Shown: positions 5,944 to 6,663 of the stretch, in pieces
How the letters are laid out: each line of letters begins with the position of its first letter
Position numbering within the stretch: position 1 is the first letter of the stretch
Source: Bacteroidales bacterium
GTDB taxonomy: Bacteria; Bacteroidota; Bacteroidia; Bacteroidales; Muribaculaceae
Direction of reading: 5' to 3'
NCBI GenBank assembly: GCA_004552395.1
Contig: SFOK01000103.1
Location: forward strand, 1-6,663
Length of the DNA: 6,663 nucleotides
Notes under the pieces: generated by a model
What the model was told of the DNA's origin: nothing
The model's input: the letters and a program-made list of their open reading frames with translations, nothing else
Database searches by the model: none
Translations under genes and position numbers: made by a program

Positions 5944-6663
5944 ATGTCACATAGAATCACTAAATATCTGATATTGCTCCTGAGCACAATCTTTCTGGTT
6001 TCGGCTTGCGGCAACAATTCCAAGCAGACGGAGAATGAGGATGGCAAGAAGGAGCAGATCGATGTGAAGGAAGTGATACTCCCTCACCTCGGCGACGGTT
6101 ATGGCTGGGAGGTACCTTTCATGCATCAATACCGCATGCCGCTTCCGGTAATTGTCCGCGCTGAGGACAAGACATGGCATTGCTTCTCGTCGGCCAAGCT
6201 GACAATGCTTGCAGTCGAGAATGGAAGTTCGGCCGGGAAGTCGCACAAATCGGAACTTGTGCCGGTTCCCTACACCATAGAGAAGGACGGCAAGAGCTAT
6301 ACATTTGTGCTTGCCGAGGGTGGCAGCCATTCAGGCAAGGTTGTGCAACTCTTCCCACTCGAGAAGGGCGAGCTTAAGAAAGCCAAGGCGGCTGTGGATG
6401 AGGCTTCCAAGAAGGACGGTCTCAAACTTGAGAACGGAAAGCCAGAATTGCCGGTCTACGCTGAAGGTTACATATACGTGCCCGAAAATGAGCAGGACGG
6501 GGTAAAGGGCGGATATTACCGCGAGTACAAACCGCTCGATCTCTCGATCACAAAGAATGTGCTTGCGCTCTTCATCACCGTAATAGTGGTGCTTCTGATG
6601 CTGATTCCGCTCGCGCGCTTCTACAAGCGCAAGGGATTCAAGGCTCCGCGCAAGGGTATGGGT
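5944..6663 (+). CDS. atpB: F1F0 ATP synthase subunit a, N-terminal part, extended form
   Basis: The frame from ATG 5944 stays open to the right edge (240 codons, no stop), so only the N-terminal part is seen. Subunit a forms the ion half-channels of F0 in the inner membrane. Residues 5-21 form a hydrophobic signal segment ending in a lipobox, VSAC, with Cys22 as the possible lipid-carrying residue. The block ILPHLGDGYGWEVPF (45-59) and LDLSITKNV (198-206) match the extended AtpB of Bacteroidetes as I remember it. A membrane helix at about 204-224 is followed by the basic stretch RFYKRKGFKAPRKG. Residues 85-190 form a long, mostly polar, presumably periplasmic part rich in Lys and Glu. The catalytic arginine helix lies beyond the window. 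It follows atpC by 61 bases with no Shine-Dalgarno site. Recognition rests on the two blocks and on context. Confidence 0.87.
   Translation, partial: MSHRITKYLILLLSTIFLVSACGNNSKQTENEDGKKEQIDVKEVILPHLGDGYGWEVPFMHQYRMPLPVIVRAEDKTWHCFSSAKLTMLAVENGSSAGKSHKSELVPVPYTIEKDGKSYTFVLAEGGSHSGKVVQLFPLEKGELKKAKAAVDEASKKDGLKLENGKPELPVYAEGYIYVPENEQDGVKGGYYREYKPLDLSITKNVLALFITVIVVLLMLIPLARFYKRKGFKAPRKGMG

Noticed and set aside
6119..6505. Small open frames on both strands inside the last gene
   Set aside because: They overlap the atpB frame running from 5944 to the window edge, which carries recognisable AtpB blocks; the small products show no motifs.

Overview
The window reads as a Bacteroidota (Bacteroidales) chromosome segment of moderately high GC. 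The reasons are a fused nuoCD gene, a nuo order that lacks nuoEFG, an AtpD with a Bacteroidetes-type insertion, a one-domain AtpC, an AtpB with a signal peptide and long N-terminal extension, A-rich leaders mostly without Shine-Dalgarno sites, and a Bacteroides-type promoter (TTTG, 19 bases, TAnnTTTG). The family cannot be fixed from the sequence; Muribaculaceae-like is a guess from GC content only.

Layout, all genes on the + strand. Bases 1-114 hold a promoter and a structured leader. Bases 115-4012 hold nuoA, nuoB, nuoCD and nuoH. These are one membrane subunit (NuoA), the quinone-site connecting module (NuoB, NuoCD), and the membrane subunit that closes the quinone chamber (NuoH). Bases 4117-6663 hold atpD (F1 beta), atpC (F1 epsilon) and the first 240 codons of atpB (F0 subunit a), which runs off the right edge. 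Two intergenic gaps, 2795-2917 and 4013-4116, carry GC-rich palindromes. No RNA gene, mobile element, CRISPR array or clear intrinsic terminator was seen.

Together the genes describe an energy-conserving module: complex I pumps ions during quinone reduction and the F1F0 ATP synthase uses the gradient. The most unusual point is gene order. nuoH is followed directly by ATP synthase genes on the same strand, where nuoI is expected, with no convincing promoter or terminator between them. Either the nuo cluster is split by the atp cluster, or the two are joined in one transcription unit with nuoI-N elsewhere. Everything here belongs to known families; I found no wholly new system. The points worth following are the nuo-atp junction, the lipobox and enlarged periplasmic part of AtpB, and the RNA-structure candidates in the gaps.
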